From positions 62,001 through 126,000 of the forward strand of contig JBKPNX010000110.1 of the NCBI GenBank assembly GCA_046732855.1: a stretch of 64,000 nucleotides of DNA, given 5' to 3'. This stretch comes from JBKPNX01 sp046732855 (GTDB lineage Bacteria > Pseudomonadota > Alphaproteobacteria > Geminicoccales > Geminicoccaceae). Positions 1 through 9,476 of this stretch are shown piece by piece. Position 1 is the first letter of the stretch, and each line of letters opens with the position of its first letter. The notes below the pieces were generated by a model. The model was given only the letters and a program-made list of their open reading frames with translations, was not told the DNA's origin and did no database searches. Made by a program: the position numbers and the translations under genes.

Positions 1-160
1 ACTCGCACCACGGCGGGCGACCCATCAGCAGCAGCGCGATCATCAATAACGCGAGGAGCCCTGCTCCGCCGAGGACGCAGGCCCAGATAGGAATGCGGCC
101 GGAGGCTGGCCGCGAGAGCTCGCGATCTTCTCCTGGCCGGCCTGCGGCGGGATCATCCAT
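1..160 (-). CDS. UPF0314/DUF2585-like membrane protein, N-terminal part
   Basis: An open frame starts at an ATG (bases 160-158) and runs leftward off the window, about 53 codons visible. It begins with a polar stretch rich in Pro, Asp and Arg, then a hydrophobic helix (IPIWACVLGGAGLLALL and onward) ending in MGRPPWCE at the edge. A helix followed by GRxPxC is the start pattern I associate with the UPF0314/DUF2585 family, common in alphaproteobacteria and of unknown function. A purine-rich stretch lies just upstream of the ATG. The family call rests on a short partial sequence, so it is tentative; the helix is directly visible. It diverges from the dehydrogenase at 356. Confidence 0.45.
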   Translation of the reverse strand, partial: MDDPAAGRPGEDRELSRPASGRIPIWACVLGGAGLLALLMIALLLMGRPPWCE

Positions 161-355
161 CCGGCGGGACTACCTCACGTCCAGCTCACGTCCAAGCCCC
201 ACAAGCTGTGCCACGAGTGTTCCTCCCTGCCGACCGGCGCCACAAGCAACCCGAAGCGCAGTCGGGCACCGCGGGGCTGGTGTTGACGTGGCCGGCCGCT
301 CCTGGGACACCTTGGTGCGCAGGCGGGAGCGCTTGCCAGCCGAGAGGGAGCTGTG

Positions 356-1300
356 ATGGCCAAGCCGGAAGTCCTCGAGCTGATCGACGTCCACGCCGGG
401 ACCACGGCCCGACTGGACGATGCATATGGGCTGCATCGTCTGTGGCAGGCGGGCGATCAGAAGAGGTTCATCGCGGAGATCGCGCCGGGCGTGCGCGCAG
501 CGGTGACCAACGGGATCGTCGGGATGAAGGGCGAATTGATCGAAGCGCTGCCCGCGCTCGAGATCATCGGCGTGTTCGGGGTCGGCGTGGACGCGGTCGA
601 TCTGGCCATGGCCAAGGCGCGCGGCGTGCGTGTGACCAACACCCCCGAGGTACTGACCGAGGGCGTCGCCGAGCTCGCGATCGCGCTGCTGCTCGCGGTC
701 GCGCGGCGCATCCCGTTCAACGACCGGTTCGTGCGCGCTGGCCGCTGGCCGAAGGAGGGCGATCCGGCGCTCTCGAACTCGCTTGCGGGCAGGCGTCTCG
801 GTATTGTCGGCCTCGGCCGCATCGGCCGCAGGGTCGCCGAGCTGGCGGATGCCTTCGGCATGGACGTCTGGTACACCGGCCCGCGGCGCAAGGACGACGT
901 ATTTTGGCGCTACTACGGCGACCTGGTCGAGCTGGCGCGCGAGGCCGACTGCCTGATCCTGACCTGCAAGGGCGGGCCGGACACCGCCCGCCTGATCGGC
1001 CGCGACGTAATCGAGGCGCTCGGGCCCGAGGGCTGGCTGATCAACGTGTCGCGCGGATCGGTGGTGGACGAGCCGGCCCTGATCGACGCCCTGGTGAACG
1101 GCCACCTCGGCGCCGCCGGTCTCGATGTGTTCGCGAGCGAGCCGCAGGTGCCCGAGGCTCTCCTCGGCCTCGATAATGTGGTGCTGCAGCCGCATCAGGG
1201 CAGCGCGAGCGAGGAGACGCGCTCGGCCATGGGCAGACTGGTGCTCGACAACCTCGCGGCCCACTTCGCCGGTCGCCCGCTGCTCACCCCGGTGGTGTGA
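356..1300 (+). CDS. D-isomer-specific 2-hydroxyacid dehydrogenase
   Basis: A 314-residue cytosolic NAD(P)H-dependent reductase or dehydrogenase acting on 2-keto/2-hydroxy acids; glyoxylate/hydroxypyruvate reductases are the closest type. The dinucleotide motif GLGRIG is at about 152-157, and the catalytic set is visible as Arg of VSRGS (about 233), Glu of SEPQ (about 262) and His of QPHQG (about 280). Length is normal. ATG at 356 is preferred over the in-frame GTG at 353 because a GAGAGGGAG ribosome site precedes it. The downstream phosphotransferase starts 22 bases after the stop, so the two are probably co-transcribed. The exact substrate cannot be read from the sequence. Confidence 0.88.
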   Translation: MAKPEVLELIDVHAGTTARLDDAYGLHRLWQAGDQKRFIAEIAPGVRAAVTNGIVGMKGELIEALPALEIIGVFGVGVDAVDLAMAKARGVRVTNTPEVLTEGVAELAIALLLAVARRIPFNDRFVRAGRWPKEGDPALSNSLAGRRLGIVGLGRIGRRVAELADAFGMDVWYTGPRRKDDVFWRYYGDLVELAREADCLILTCKGGPDTARLIGRDVIEALGPEGWLINVSRGSVVDEPALIDALVNGHLGAAGLDVFASEPQVPEALLGLDNVVLQPHQGSASEETRSAMGRLVLDNLAAHFAGRPLLTPVV

Positions 1301-1322
1301 ACGGCGCGGCGGAGGACAGCAG

Positions 1323-2336
1323 GTGACTGCGCCGCTCGACTTCGATCCCGATCGCCTCAAGGGCTATCTCAAGGCCCGCCTGCCCGAGCTCGACGGCGGT
1401 ATGACGGCCGAGCGGATCGGCGGCGGGCAGTCGAACCCGACCTATCGGCTGAAGTTCGCAGCGCGCGACGTGATCCTGCGCAAGCAGCCGAGCGGCAACC
1501 TCCTGCCCTCGGCGCACGCGGTCGATCGCGAATTCCGGGTACAGCACGCCCTCACGGCGACTGACGTGCCGGTGCCGCGCATGCTGCATCTGTGCGAGGA
1601 CCGCGCCGTCATCGGCACGCTGTTCTACGTCATGGAAGCCCTCGACGGACGGGTGGTGCAGGATTCCAGCATTCCGGGTGTGACGCCTGCGCAGCGTGCG
1701 GCGATGTACGACGCGATGAACGATGTGCTGGCGCGGCTGCACACGGTCGACTGGCGCGCGATCGGCCTCGACGGCTTCGGCAAGCCCGGCAACTATTTCG
1801 CCCGCCAGATCGCGCGCTGGAGTCGCGCCTGGCACGCGTCCAGGACGCGCGAAATCCCGGAGCTGGACCGCCTGGCCGACTGGCTGCCGGCGCATGTTCC
1901 GGCGGACGACGAGACGACGATCGTGCATGGCGACTTCCGCCTCGGCAATCTGATGTTTCACTTGACCGAGCCGCGCGTGATCGCGCTGCTCGACTGGGAG
2001 CTGTCGACGCTCGGCCACCCGCTTGCCGATCTCGCCTTCAACTGTCTGCTCTGGCACTCGACACCGGCGATGTACGTCGGCATCGAGGGGCTGGACCACG
2101 CGGCGCTCGGCATCCCTTCGCAGGACGAATACGTCGCGCGCTACTGCGCACGCACCGGCCGCGCCGAGGGCATCAGCAACTTTCACCTGGCGTTCGCCTG
2201 CTTTCGCTTCGCGGTGATTTTCGAGGGCATCGCCAAGCGCGCCGAGATCGGCACGGCCGCCGGCGCCGACGCCGAGCAGGTAGGCCGGCTCAGCGTCGAC
2301 TACGCGCGACGCGGCTGGGCGCTGGCCCGGGCGTGA
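1323..2336 (+). CDS. Aminoglycoside-phosphotransferase-fold kinase, ACAD10/11-like
   Basis: A 337-residue APH/choline-kinase-fold protein of the phosphotransferase type found alone in bacteria and at the N-terminus of eukaryotic ACAD10/ACAD11. IGGGQSNPTY is the glycine-rich loop, VILRKQP holds the ATP-binding lysine, IVHGDFRLGN is the catalytic loop with its Asp, and ALLDWE is the metal-binding Asp motif. GTG at 1323 is chosen because GGAGGA lies 7 to 12 bases upstream. Relatives may phosphorylate 4-hydroxyacyl-CoAs during unusual fatty-acid breakdown; that is family knowledge and nothing here fixes the substrate. It is unlikely to be a true aminoglycoside resistance enzyme. Confidence 0.85.
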   Translation: MTAPLDFDPDRLKGYLKARLPELDGGMTAERIGGGQSNPTYRLKFAARDVILRKQPSGNLLPSAHAVDREFRVQHALTATDVPVPRMLHLCEDRAVIGTLFYVMEALDGRVVQDSSIPGVTPAQRAAMYDAMNDVLARLHTVDWRAIGLDGFGKPGNYFARQIARWSRAWHASRTREIPELDRLADWLPAHVPADDETTIVHGDFRLGNLMFHLTEPRVIALLDWELSTLGHPLADLAFNCLLWHSTPAMYVGIEGLDHAALGIPSQDEYVARYCARTGRAEGISNFHLAFACFRFAVIFEGIAKRAEIGTAAGADAEQVGRLSVDYARRGWALARA

Positions 2337-2398
2337 TCGCGAGGATCGCGGGCCGGAAACCTGCTGCAGCGCACATCTGTGAGGATACGGCGAGCCGG

Positions 2399-3547
2399 CT
2401 AGCCGAGGCCCTCGAACGGCACGATCGTGGACTTGACCGTGCGCATGGCCATCGCCGCCCCGATCGCCTCGGCGAGCCCGGCTTCGCTGAACGGGAACAG
2501 TGTCTGCATCTCGTACCAGGGATAGCGGTCGCGCGCGCGGTCGAGCATCGAGACGCCCAGCGGCAGGTCGTTCGCGGTGAACGCCCAGGAGCCGAGCACG
2601 TTCAGGTCCTTGGTGCAGATGCGGTGCCAGTTGGTGTCGACCGAGCCGGCGTCGGTGAACTGGCCCATCTCGACATAGGTGCCGCCGTCACGCAGCATTT
2701 CGATGCCTTCCGGCCCGGCCGACGGATGGCCGGAGCAGTCCATCACGAGATCGGCGCCGAAGCCGCCGACGATCTCGCGCACCGCGCCCATGCGCGTCTC
2801 TGTCGTCGAGCATTCTTCTATGTCCACCGTCGCTTCGGCACCGAACTTGCGACACAGTGCGAGGCGCGGCTGCTCCGGTGCGCCGATCACGATCACGCGG
2901 CCGGCGCCCATCTCCTGGGCCGCGGCGACCGCGAGCACGCCGATCGGACCCGAGCCCTGGATCACCACGGTGTCGCCCACGCGAAAGCCGCCGATGCGCT
3001 GCGCCCGGGACAGCGCGCGGATGCCCGAGGTGAGCGGCTCCGAGAGCGCGCCGAGCCTGAGCGGCATGTCATCGGGCAGCTTGTAGATCTTGGTGCCGGG
3101 CAGCTCGCCCAGGTCGACATAGACCATCTCGGCGAACCCGCCCCACAGGTGCGGCGGCCGCTCGAAGCCGAGATAGCGCCCGTAATAGACCGGCGTCACA
3201 CACTTGTTCGCGGTCTCGGGGTAGTGAGTGCACCAATAGCAGGTGCCGCACGGCATCAGCGGCGGCAGCATCACCTTGGCGCCGACCGCGAGCGGCTGGC
3301 CGGTCCAGTCGTGGGTCAGCTCCGGGCCGATCTCGACGATCACCCCGGCGAGCTCGTGGCCGAGCGTGAACGGCCAGGGCAGGGGCTTTGGCCAGTGGCC
3401 CTTCAGGATGTGCAGATCGGTGCCACACACGCCGCACGCGCCGATCTGGATCAGCGCCGCCTTCGCGGGCACCCGAGGTCTCGCCACCGTGCGGATCACT
3501 GGCGGCGCGCCGGGTCCGGCAAACGTCGCGACGCGAACACTGGTCAT
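2399..3547 (-). CDS. Zinc-dependent medium-chain alcohol dehydrogenase
   Basis: A 382-residue MDR-family oxidoreductase. Catalytic zinc ligands are visible in CGVCGTD and GHELAG; the structural-zinc cysteines lie in PCGTCYWC and the following NKC. A Rossmann motif (GSGPIGVLA) marks the NAD(P) domain. It resembles threonine/sorbitol-dehydrogenase-like members, oxidising a secondary alcohol or polyol in the cytosol. It converges on the phosphotransferase gene at 1323-2336 and lies 16 bases downstream of the PIN toxin gene on the same strand. Substrate unknown; domain assignment secure. Confidence 0.88.
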   Translation of the reverse strand: MTSVRVATFAGPGAPPVIRTVARPRVPAKAALIQIGACGVCGTDLHILKGHWPKPLPWPFTLGHELAGVIVEIGPELTHDWTGQPLAVGAKVMLPPLMPCGTCYWCTHYPETANKCVTPVYYGRYLGFERPPHLWGGFAEMVYVDLGELPGTKIYKLPDDMPLRLGALSEPLTSGIRALSRAQRIGGFRVGDTVVIQGSGPIGVLAVAAAQEMGAGRVIVIGAPEQPRLALCRKFGAEATVDIEECSTTETRMGAVREIVGGFGADLVMDCSGHPSAGPEGIEMLRDGGTYVEMGQFTDAGSVDTNWHRICTKDLNVLGSWAFTANDLPLGVSMLDRARDRYPWYEMQTLFPFSEAGLAEAIGAAMAMRTVKSTIVPFEGLG

Positions 3548-3563
3548 CGCCGACCTCTCAGGA

Positions 3564-3980
3564 TCAATGCAGTGGCTCGAAAGGATTTAGATAGTTCACC
3601 CCAGTCCGCGCGATGTGCTTGATGTTGCGGGTCACCAACGTGAGCCCGTGACGCAAGGCCGTCGCGGCGAGGAGGCTGTCGACTACCGAGAGCCTGCTGG
3701 GCGCATTCAGACGGCCCCAGAGGTCGGCGACATCTTGGTCGATATCGAAAATCCGCCCCCGGAACGCATGGCGCACGCGATCGAGCCATCGCTCCAGCGC
3801 TGTCGCCTGAACGGGATGGTGTCGACGCAGACGCTCGGCGCCGGATCGGATCTCCCCGAGGACAAGCACGCTGAGGAACAGCTCTTCCATGGAAACTGTC
3901 GAATACCAAGAATCGACGTTCGAATTACGTGTCTGCCCTTTGCGAAGCTCCGAAATCACGTTCGTGTCTATGAGGTACAT
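3564..3980 (-). CDS. PIN-domain toxin, VapC/FitB type
   Basis: A 138-residue PIN ribonuclease of a type II toxin-antitoxin pair. It opens with LIDTNVISELRK, giving the first acidic residue and the SELRK pattern of FitB-like toxins; further acidic positions are in the middle (LGEIRSGAE) and in VVDSLLAATAL, with the closing TRN motif (LVTRNIKH). All expected acidic positions seem intact, so it may be active against RNA. The start ATG shares its A with the antitoxin stop (TGATG), a strong sign of translational coupling. Confidence 0.88.
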   Translation of the reverse strand: MYLIDTNVISELRKGQTRNSNVDSWYSTVSMEELFLSVLVLGEIRSGAERLRRHHPVQATALERWLDRVRHAFRGRIFDIDQDVADLWGRLNAPSRLSVVDSLLAATALRHGLTLVTRNIKHIARTGVNYLNPFEPLH

Positions 3981-4219
3981 CAGAAATCGATCTCGCGGCC
4001 ATAATCCTCCGGTCTATCCAGATCCACTCCCTCGAGCGGGGCTGAAGCCAGGAGCTCCTTCAGATCGACCGGGGGCTTTCGCAACTCGTGAAACTCCTTG
4101 GCGGAAACGATCACCACGACCTCCTTGCCATGTCGCGTCACGGTCTGTGGCCCTTCTTCGATCGCCTTCTGCACGAGCTCGCTGAATCTTGCCTTGGCGT
4201 CCTGCAACTGCCACGTCAT
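3980..4219 (-). CDS. Phd/YefM-family antitoxin
   Basis: A 79-residue antitoxin partner of the adjacent PIN toxin. The N-terminal half (MTWQLQDAKARFSELVQKA, then a VTRHGK strand) is the typical Phd/YefM DNA-binding fold; the C-terminal acidic segment (VDLKELLASAP, DRPEDYG) should wrap and neutralise the toxin. It lies first in the pair and overlaps the toxin by one base. Family members repress their own operon; a perfect palindrome 16 bases upstream of the start (4235-4251) is the likely operator. Confidence 0.88.
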   Translation of the reverse strand: MTWQLQDAKARFSELVQKAIEEGPQTVTRHGKEVVVIVSAKEFHELRKPPVDLKELLASAPLEGVDLDRPEDYGREIDF

Positions 4220-4234
4220 GGGCGCCTCGATAAA

Positions 4235-4251
4235 CTGACCAGGCTGGTCAG
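4235..4251. promoter_or_regulatory. Candidate antitoxin operator palindrome
   Basis: CTGACCA-GGC-TGGTCAG is a perfect 7-base inverted repeat with a 3-base spacer, 16 bases upstream of the antitoxin ATG. Size and position fit a dimeric Phd/YefM operator. Binding is inferred from position only. Confidence 0.55.
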
Positions 4252-4281
4252 ATTAGGATGAGGCAGCTCCATGTCAAGGAC

Positions 4282-5814
4282 TCAGAGGGGAATGTTGCCG
4301 TGCTTCTTCCAGGGGTTCTCGAGGCGCTTGGTGCGCAGCCAGCGCAGCGCATGGCAGATGCGCCGCCGGCTGTCGCGGGGCATGATCACGTCGTCGATGA
4401 AGCCGCGCGAGGCGGCGACGAACGGATTGGCGAAGCGGCTGCGGTACTCCTCGGTGCGCGCCTCCAGCTTGGCCGGATCGCCGGCATCCGCACGAAAGAT
4501 GATCTCGACCGCGCCCTTCGGCCCCATGACCGCAATCTCGGCCGTGGGCCAGGCGTAATTGACGTCGCCGCGCAGGTGCTTGCTGCTCATGACGTCGTAA
4601 GCGCCGCCGTAGGCCTTGCGGGTGATCAGGGTGACCTTGGGCACCGTCGCCTCGGCAAACGCATACAGCAGCTTGGAACCGTGGGTAATGATGCCGTCGT
4701 ACTCCTGCCCGGTGCCCGGCAGGAACCCCGGCACGTCGACGAACGTCACGATCGGGATGTTGAAGCAGTCACAAAAACGCACGAACCGGGCCGCCTTGCG
4801 CGAGCTGTCGATATCCAGGCAGCCCGCGAGCACCATGGGCTGGTTGGCGACGATGCCGACGGTCGTCCCTTCCATGCGCGCGAAGCCGACGATGACGTTG
4901 CGGGCGTAATCGGGCTTGAGCTCGAAGAAGTCGCGCTCATCGACCACCTTCTCGATCAGCTCCCGCATGTCATAGGGTTTGTTCGGATTCGCCGGCACCA
5001 GGCTGTCGAGCGAGGGAATGCCGCGCTCGGCCGGATCGGCGCTCGGTCGCACCGGCGGCTGATCGCGATTGCTCGCCGGCAGGAAATCCAGAAAGCGGCG
5101 CGCCTCATGCATAGCCTGCACGTCGTTGTCGAACGCCAGATCGGCGACGCCGGAGCGCCGGGTGTGGGTTGACGCCCCGCCCAGCTCCTCATGGGTCACG
5201 GTTTCCTGAGTGACCGTCTTGACCACGTCGGGGCCGGTGACGAACAGATACGAGCTGTCCCGCACCATGAAGATGAAGTCGGTCATCGCCGGAGAGTAGA
5301 CCGCGCCCCCGGCGCACGGCCCCATGATCACGCTGACCTGGGGGATGACCCCTGAGGCGAGCACGTTGCGCTGGAATACGTCGGCGTAGCCGGCCAGGCT
5401 CGCCACGCCTTCCTGGATCCGTGCCCCGCCCGAATCGTTGAGGCCGATCACCGGCGCGCCGACCCGGATGGCATGGTCCATGATCTTGCAGATCTTTTCC
5501 GCATGCGCCTCCGAGAGCGAGCCGCCGAACACCGTGAAATCCTGGCTGAACACGAACGTCAAGCGGCCGTTGATGGTGCCGGAGCCGGTCACCACGCCAT
5601 CCCCGGGAATGCGCTGCTCGGCCATGCCGAAGTCGGTGCAGCGGTGCTCGACGAACACGTCGATCTCTTCGAACGAGCCGGGGTCGAGCAGCAGCTCGAG
5701 ACGTTCGCGGGCAGACAGCTTGCCGCGTTTGTGCTGCGCCGCGATCCGCTTCGCCCCGCCGCCAGCCCGGGCGGCCTGCCGCTTGGCATCGAGCTGGTCT
5801 AGGATCTCCTGCAC
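4282..5814 (-). CDS. pccB: Acyl-CoA carboxylase beta (carboxyltransferase) subunit, propionyl-CoA carboxylase-like
   Basis: A 510-residue biotin-dependent carboxyltransferase that moves CO2 from biotin to an acyl-CoA, most likely propionyl-CoA giving methylmalonyl-CoA. Length and the segments [21 protein letters not shown], the [10 protein letters not shown] turn, [11 protein letters not shown] and the terminal KKHGNIPL are those of PccB. The start is a GTG with a weak AAAGG upstream. The biotin-carrying alpha subunit is not in the window, so the holoenzyme must be assembled from a distant locus. The toxin-antitoxin pair follows on the same strand. Methylcrotonyl- or acetyl-CoA carboxylase beta are less likely alternatives. 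Confidence 0.92.
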   Translation of the reverse strand: MQEILDQLDAKRQAARAGGGAKRIAAQHKRGKLSARERLELLLDPGSFEEIDVFVEHRCTDFGMAEQRIPGDGVVTGSGTINGRLTFVFSQDFTVFGGSLSEAHAEKICKIMDHAIRVGAPVIGLNDSGGARIQEGVASLAGYADVFQRNVLASGVIPQVSVIMGPCAGGAVYSPAMTDFIFMVRDSSYLFVTGPDVVKTVTQETVTHEELGGASTHTRRSGVADLAFDNDVQAMHEARRFLDFLPASNRDQPPVRPSADPAERGIPSLDSLVPANPNKPYDMRELIEKVVDERDFFELKPDYARNVIVGFARMEGTTVGIVANQPMVLAGCLDIDSSRKAARFVRFCDCFNIPIVTFVDVPGFLPGTGQEYDGIITHGSKLLYAFAEATVPKVTLITRKAYGGAYDVMSSKHLRGDVNYAWPTAEIAVMGPKGAVEIIFRADAGDPAKLEARTEEYRSRFANPFVAASRGFIDDVIMPRDSRRRICHALRWLRTKRLENPWKKHGNIPL

Positions 5815-6012
5815 GGGCGCGCCTTTCGCAGCTCACATGCGCGGCAGTCCATAGCATCGCGCCGGACCGCGAGCAAATGCGCGGCTCGCGCCGGGCCCGG
5901 CAGCTCAGCGCTTCCGGTGGGATCGGCGGCAGGACTGGCCTCCAACGTCTGCTTTATGGCAGAACCTTGCAAGCTAGGCGGCAACAGACCCGGGGGGCGT
6001 GCGGAGCAATGA

Positions 6013-9000
6013 ATGGCCAAGGTGAAAGAGTGGCTTGAGAACATCGGCCTTGGCCGATACGCCGAGCTGTTCGCGGAGCAGCGCATCGATTTCGACGTGC
6101 TCGCCGACCTGACCGAGTCCGATCTCGCCCAGCTCGGCGTCAGCCTCGGCGACCGCAAGCGGCTGATACGGGCGATCACCCGGGTGACCGCGGGCGCGAG
6201 CGCGCCCGCCGATACGCCGGCGCAGCCCGCAGCCAGTTCCGCCGCCCGCGCGGGTCGCGAGGCCGAACGTCGGCAGCTGACCGTGATGTTCTGCGACATG
6301 GTGGGCTCCACCGCGCTGTCCGCGCGCCTGGACCCGGAAGACCTGCACGAAGTGATCCGCCGCTACCAGGGGGCTTGCGCCGAGGTCATCGGCCGGTTCG
6401 ACGGCCATATTGGCCATTACGTCGGCGATGGCATTCTCGTCTACTTCGGCTTTCCGCGCGCCCACGAGGACGATCCCCGGCGCGCGGTCCAGGCGGGTTT
6501 GGAGATCGTCGAGGCGGTGCAGGCGCTGAACGCCGAGAGCGGCCAGCCCGGTGTGGAGATCGCCGTCCGCGTCGGTATCAACACCGGGCTCGTGGTCGCC
6601 GGCGACATCGGCACCGGCGAGTTTCGCGACGAGATGGCGGTAGTCGGCGAGACCCCGAACATAGCCGCCCGCATCCAGGGCTTGGCCGAACCTGGCACCG
6701 TGCTGGTCGGGGAGAGCACGCACCGCCTGGTCGAAGGCCTGTTCGTCTTCGACGAGCTCGGGGCGCGCAGCGTGAAAGGAATCGACAAGCCGGTCACTAT
6801 GTTCCGCGTGCGCGGGGCAAGCCGGGCGCGCAGCCGGTTCGAGGCCACCGCCGTGCGCGGCCTGACGCCGCTGGTGGGCCGCGACCAGGAGCTGAACCTG
6901 CAGCTGTCCCGTTGGAGCGAGGCGCTTGGCGGCGATGGCCAGGTGGTGCTGCTGACCGGTGAGCCGGGAATCGGCAAATCGCGCCTGATCCAGGCTTTTC
7001 GCGAGCAGATCCGCGGCGACGAGGTGACCGTACTGCGCTACTTCTGCTCGCCGTTTTACGTCCATAGCGCCCTGCATCCGATCCTCGACCAGCTGGAGCG
7101 CGCCGCGCAGCTGAAGAATAGCGATCCGCCCGAGGTCAAGCTGGACAAGCTGGAGGCGCTGCTCAGCCAGGGCACAAGCCAGGTCGCCCGGGCTGCCGCC
7201 CTGCTCGCGCCGCTGCTGTCGATCCCCACCGGCGAGCGCTATCCCGAGCTCGACATCGCGCCCGAGCGCAAGAAGACCCTCGCGCTGGAAGCCCTCCTCG
7301 AACAGCTCGCGGCGCTGGCGGCCCGGCCGGTGTTGATAATCCTCGAGGATGCGCACTGGATCGACGCCAGCTCGGCCGAGCTGTTTCAACTGATCATCCA
7401 CCGCATCCAACGCATCCCGGTGATGGCACTTATCGCCCATCGACCCGGTTTCACGCCGCCCTGGGTGGGTTTTCCCCATCTGACCTCGCTGTCGCTCGCG
7501 CATCTCAGTCATCGTCAGGCGGTCGCCCTGGTCGAGAAGGTGACGCGCGGGCGCAAGCTGCCGCCGGAGGTGGTCGACCATATCGTCACCCGCACCGACG
7601 GCGTGCCTCTGTATGCCGAGGAGCTGACCAAGACGCTGCTCGATTCGGACGCGCTCGAGCTCGTCGGCGACGCCTTCCGTCTGACCAAGCCGCTGCCGTC
7701 CCTCTCGATTCCCGAATCGCTGCACGATTCCCTCATGGCCCGCCTGGATCGCCTGTCCGACGTCAAGGACGTCGCTCATCTCGCATCGACGCTGGGCCGG
7801 ATGTTCCATCACGACCTGCTCGCGGCGGTCTCCCTGCTGGACGAAGTTGCGCTCCGACACGCTCTGGACCAGCTCGTTGAGGCCGAGCTGATCTACCGGC
7901 GCGGCGAACCGCCCGAAGCGATCTATGAATTCAAGCACGCGCTGGTTCAGGACGCGGCTTACAACAGCCTCCTGCGCAGCAAGCGCCTCCAATACCACAA
8001 GCGCATCGGGGAGACCCTCGAAAGCCGCTTCCCCGAGACGGTGGCGACCAAGCCGGAGCTGCTCGCCCATCACTTTCGCGAGGCGGCTCTCCCGGCCAAG
8101 GCGTTCCCCTATGCCATGCGCGCGGGCGAGGCGGCGGCTACGCGCTACGCCCCGACCGAGGCGCGGGCGCGCTTCCAGGAAGCGCTCGATCTGGCGCACT
8201 CGCTGCCGCCCTCGGAGAACGCCTCACGCGCCCAGATCGAGGCCACCCTGAAGCTGGCCAGCGTCGCGCAGAACCGCACCCATTACGAAGCGGATCTGAA
8301 GAATCTCGAGCAGGCGCGCACCCTGGCCGAAGGACTGAACGATCGCGGCTCGCTGTGCCAGATCCAATACTGGATTGGCCGCATCAGCTACGTTTTCGGA
8401 CGCTTTGATCAGGCGGTCGACTGCGCCGGCAAGGCCCTGCTGATCGCCGAGGGTCTGGGTGGCGGCGACAAGTTCACGGCCGATCCGGTCAACCTGCTCG
8501 GCCGCACCCACTGTCTGCGCGGCGAGCCGCCTGAGGCGATCGCCTATACCGCGCGCAACGTGCAGCAGATGCGCCGGCTCGGCAATCGGATCGAGGAAGC
8601 TGCCATGTCGGGCGTGCTGGCGTTCGCCTACGGCATGCATGGCGAGTTCGACGCGGCGTTCCAGGCGGCGAGCCACGGGATCGAACTCGGCCATCAGATC
8701 GAGCATCTGCCGACCCAGGCGGCGTGCGTGTTCTTCTCCGGCGTTGTTCGGGGCTGGCACGGCGATCTGGAGATCGCGGTCCCGCAATTCGATGAGGCCC
8801 TGGCGATCTGTGACAAGTCGGGCGATGTGTTCCGCAAGTACTTGGCGCACGGCTGGCGCGGGCAAGGCTACCTGTTAGCCGGCCGGCGCGCCGCGGCCGC
8901 TGCCGATCTGAAACAATGCCTGGAGCTGGGCGATCAGATCGGCACCACCTTTCACCGCGGCGCCTTTCAGGCGTTTCGCGCCAAGTTGCATTTGCTGAAT

Positions 9001-9369
9001 GGCGAGGTCCAGGAGGCGTTGCGGGACAGCGCCGAGGCGTTGGAGGTCGCGAGCGACACCGCCCAGGCGTGGAGCCGATCGATCGCGCTGCGGATTCACG
9101 CCGAGACGCTGCTCGCGCTCGAGCCGCCGCGGATCGACCAGGCGGAGGAGGAGGTGCGGACCGCGATCGACATTCAGGCGCGGCGGGAATGCACTTTCGA
9201 CCTTGCCTGGTCCCGCCTGGCGCTCGGGTTCGTGTACGCCGCCAGAGGGGAGCGGGAGCGGGCGACGGAAGCGTACGGTACGGCAGTTCGCATGTTCGCG
9301 GAGATGGGCGTCGGTCCGGGGCAGAACTGCGCCAAAGCTGCGCTCGCGACCTTGCGCGAGCTGACTTGA
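6013..9369 (+). CDS. SAM domain, class III nucleotide cyclase, AAA ATPase and TPR signalling protein
   Basis: An 1118-residue multidomain protein. Residues about 3-60 form a SAM domain (WLENIGLGRYAELFAEQ, ending GDRKRLIRAI). Residues about 85-270 are a class III adenylate/guanylate cyclase domain with both metal aspartates visible (FCDMVGST, GDGILVYFG) and the later N...R pair (VGETPNIAARIQ). Then comes an AAA-type ATPase with a Walker A loop (GEPGIGKS) and Walker B (LIILEDAHW), and a TPR-like alpha-helical tail to the end. No membrane segment is seen, so it is probably cytosolic and senses a ligand or partner through the TPR/ATPase part to control cAMP. The architecture is known in rhizobia and relatives. 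No cognate regulator gene is adjacent. Confidence 0.9.
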   Translation: MAKVKEWLENIGLGRYAELFAEQRIDFDVLADLTESDLAQLGVSLGDRKRLIRAITRVTAGASAPADTPAQPAASSAARAGREAERRQLTVMFCDMVGSTALSARLDPEDLHEVIRRYQGACAEVIGRFDGHIGHYVGDGILVYFGFPRAHEDDPRRAVQAGLEIVEAVQALNAESGQPGVEIAVRVGINTGLVVAGDIGTGEFRDEMAVVGETPNIAARIQGLAEPGTVLVGESTHRLVEGLFVFDELGARSVKGIDKPVTMFRVRGASRARSRFEATAVRGLTPLVGRDQELNLQLSRWSEALGGDGQVVLLTGEPGIGKSRLIQAFREQIRGDEVTVLRYFCSPFYVHSALHPILDQLERAAQLKNSDPPEVKLDKLEALLSQGTSQVARAAALLAPLLSIPTGERYPELDIAPERKKTLALEALLEQLAALAARPVLIILEDAHWIDASSAELFQLIIHRIQRIPVMALIAHRPGFTPPWVGFPHLTSLSLAHLSHRQAVALVEKVTRGRKLPPEVVDHIVTRTDGVPLYAEELTKTLLDSDALELVGDAFRLTKPLPSLSIPESLHDSLMARLDRLSDVKDVAHLASTLGRMFHHDLLAAVSLLDEVALRHALDQLVEAELIYRRGEPPEAIYEFKHALVQDAAYNSLLRSKRLQYHKRIGETLESRFPETVATKPELLAHHFREAALPAKAFPYAMRAGEAAATRYAPTEARARFQEALDLAHSLPPSENASRAQIEATLKLASVAQNRTHYEADLKNLEQARTLAEGLNDRGSLCQIQYWIGRISYVFGRFDQAVDCAGKALLIAEGLGGGDKFTADPVNLLGRTHCLRGEPPEAIAYTARNVQQMRRLGNRIEEAAMSGVLAFAYGMHGEFDAAFQAASHGIELGHQIEHLPTQAACVFFSGVVRGWHGDLEIAVPQFDEALAICDKSGDVFRKYLAHGWRGQGYLLAGRRAAAAADLKQCLELGDQIGTTFHRGAFQAFRAKLHLLNGEVQEALRDSAEALEVASDTAQAWSRSIALRIHAETLLALEPPRIDQAEEEVRTAIDIQARRECTFDLAWSRLALGFVYAARGERERATEAYGTAVRMFAEMGVGPGQNCAKAALATLRELT

Positions 9370-9476
9370 CGGAGTTGATCCCGTGTAGGTTGCCGCTACC
9401 CGCCCTCTAAAGCATCTTGCGGGTTGTGGTTCGCTCTGCCATGGTGGCCGTAGTGTGATTGCGGGAGATTTGAGCG

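Noticed and set aside
170..1360. Long leftward open frame (396 codons) opposite the first dehydrogenase
   Set aside because: It is antisense to a gene with complete catalytic motifs, is rich in Arg, Ala and His, and has no domain character; it reflects high-GC codon bias.
5974..8199. 741-codon leftward frame antisense to the cyclase gene
   Set aside because: The forward frame has intact SAM, cyclase and ATPase motifs; the reverse frame has none and ends within it.
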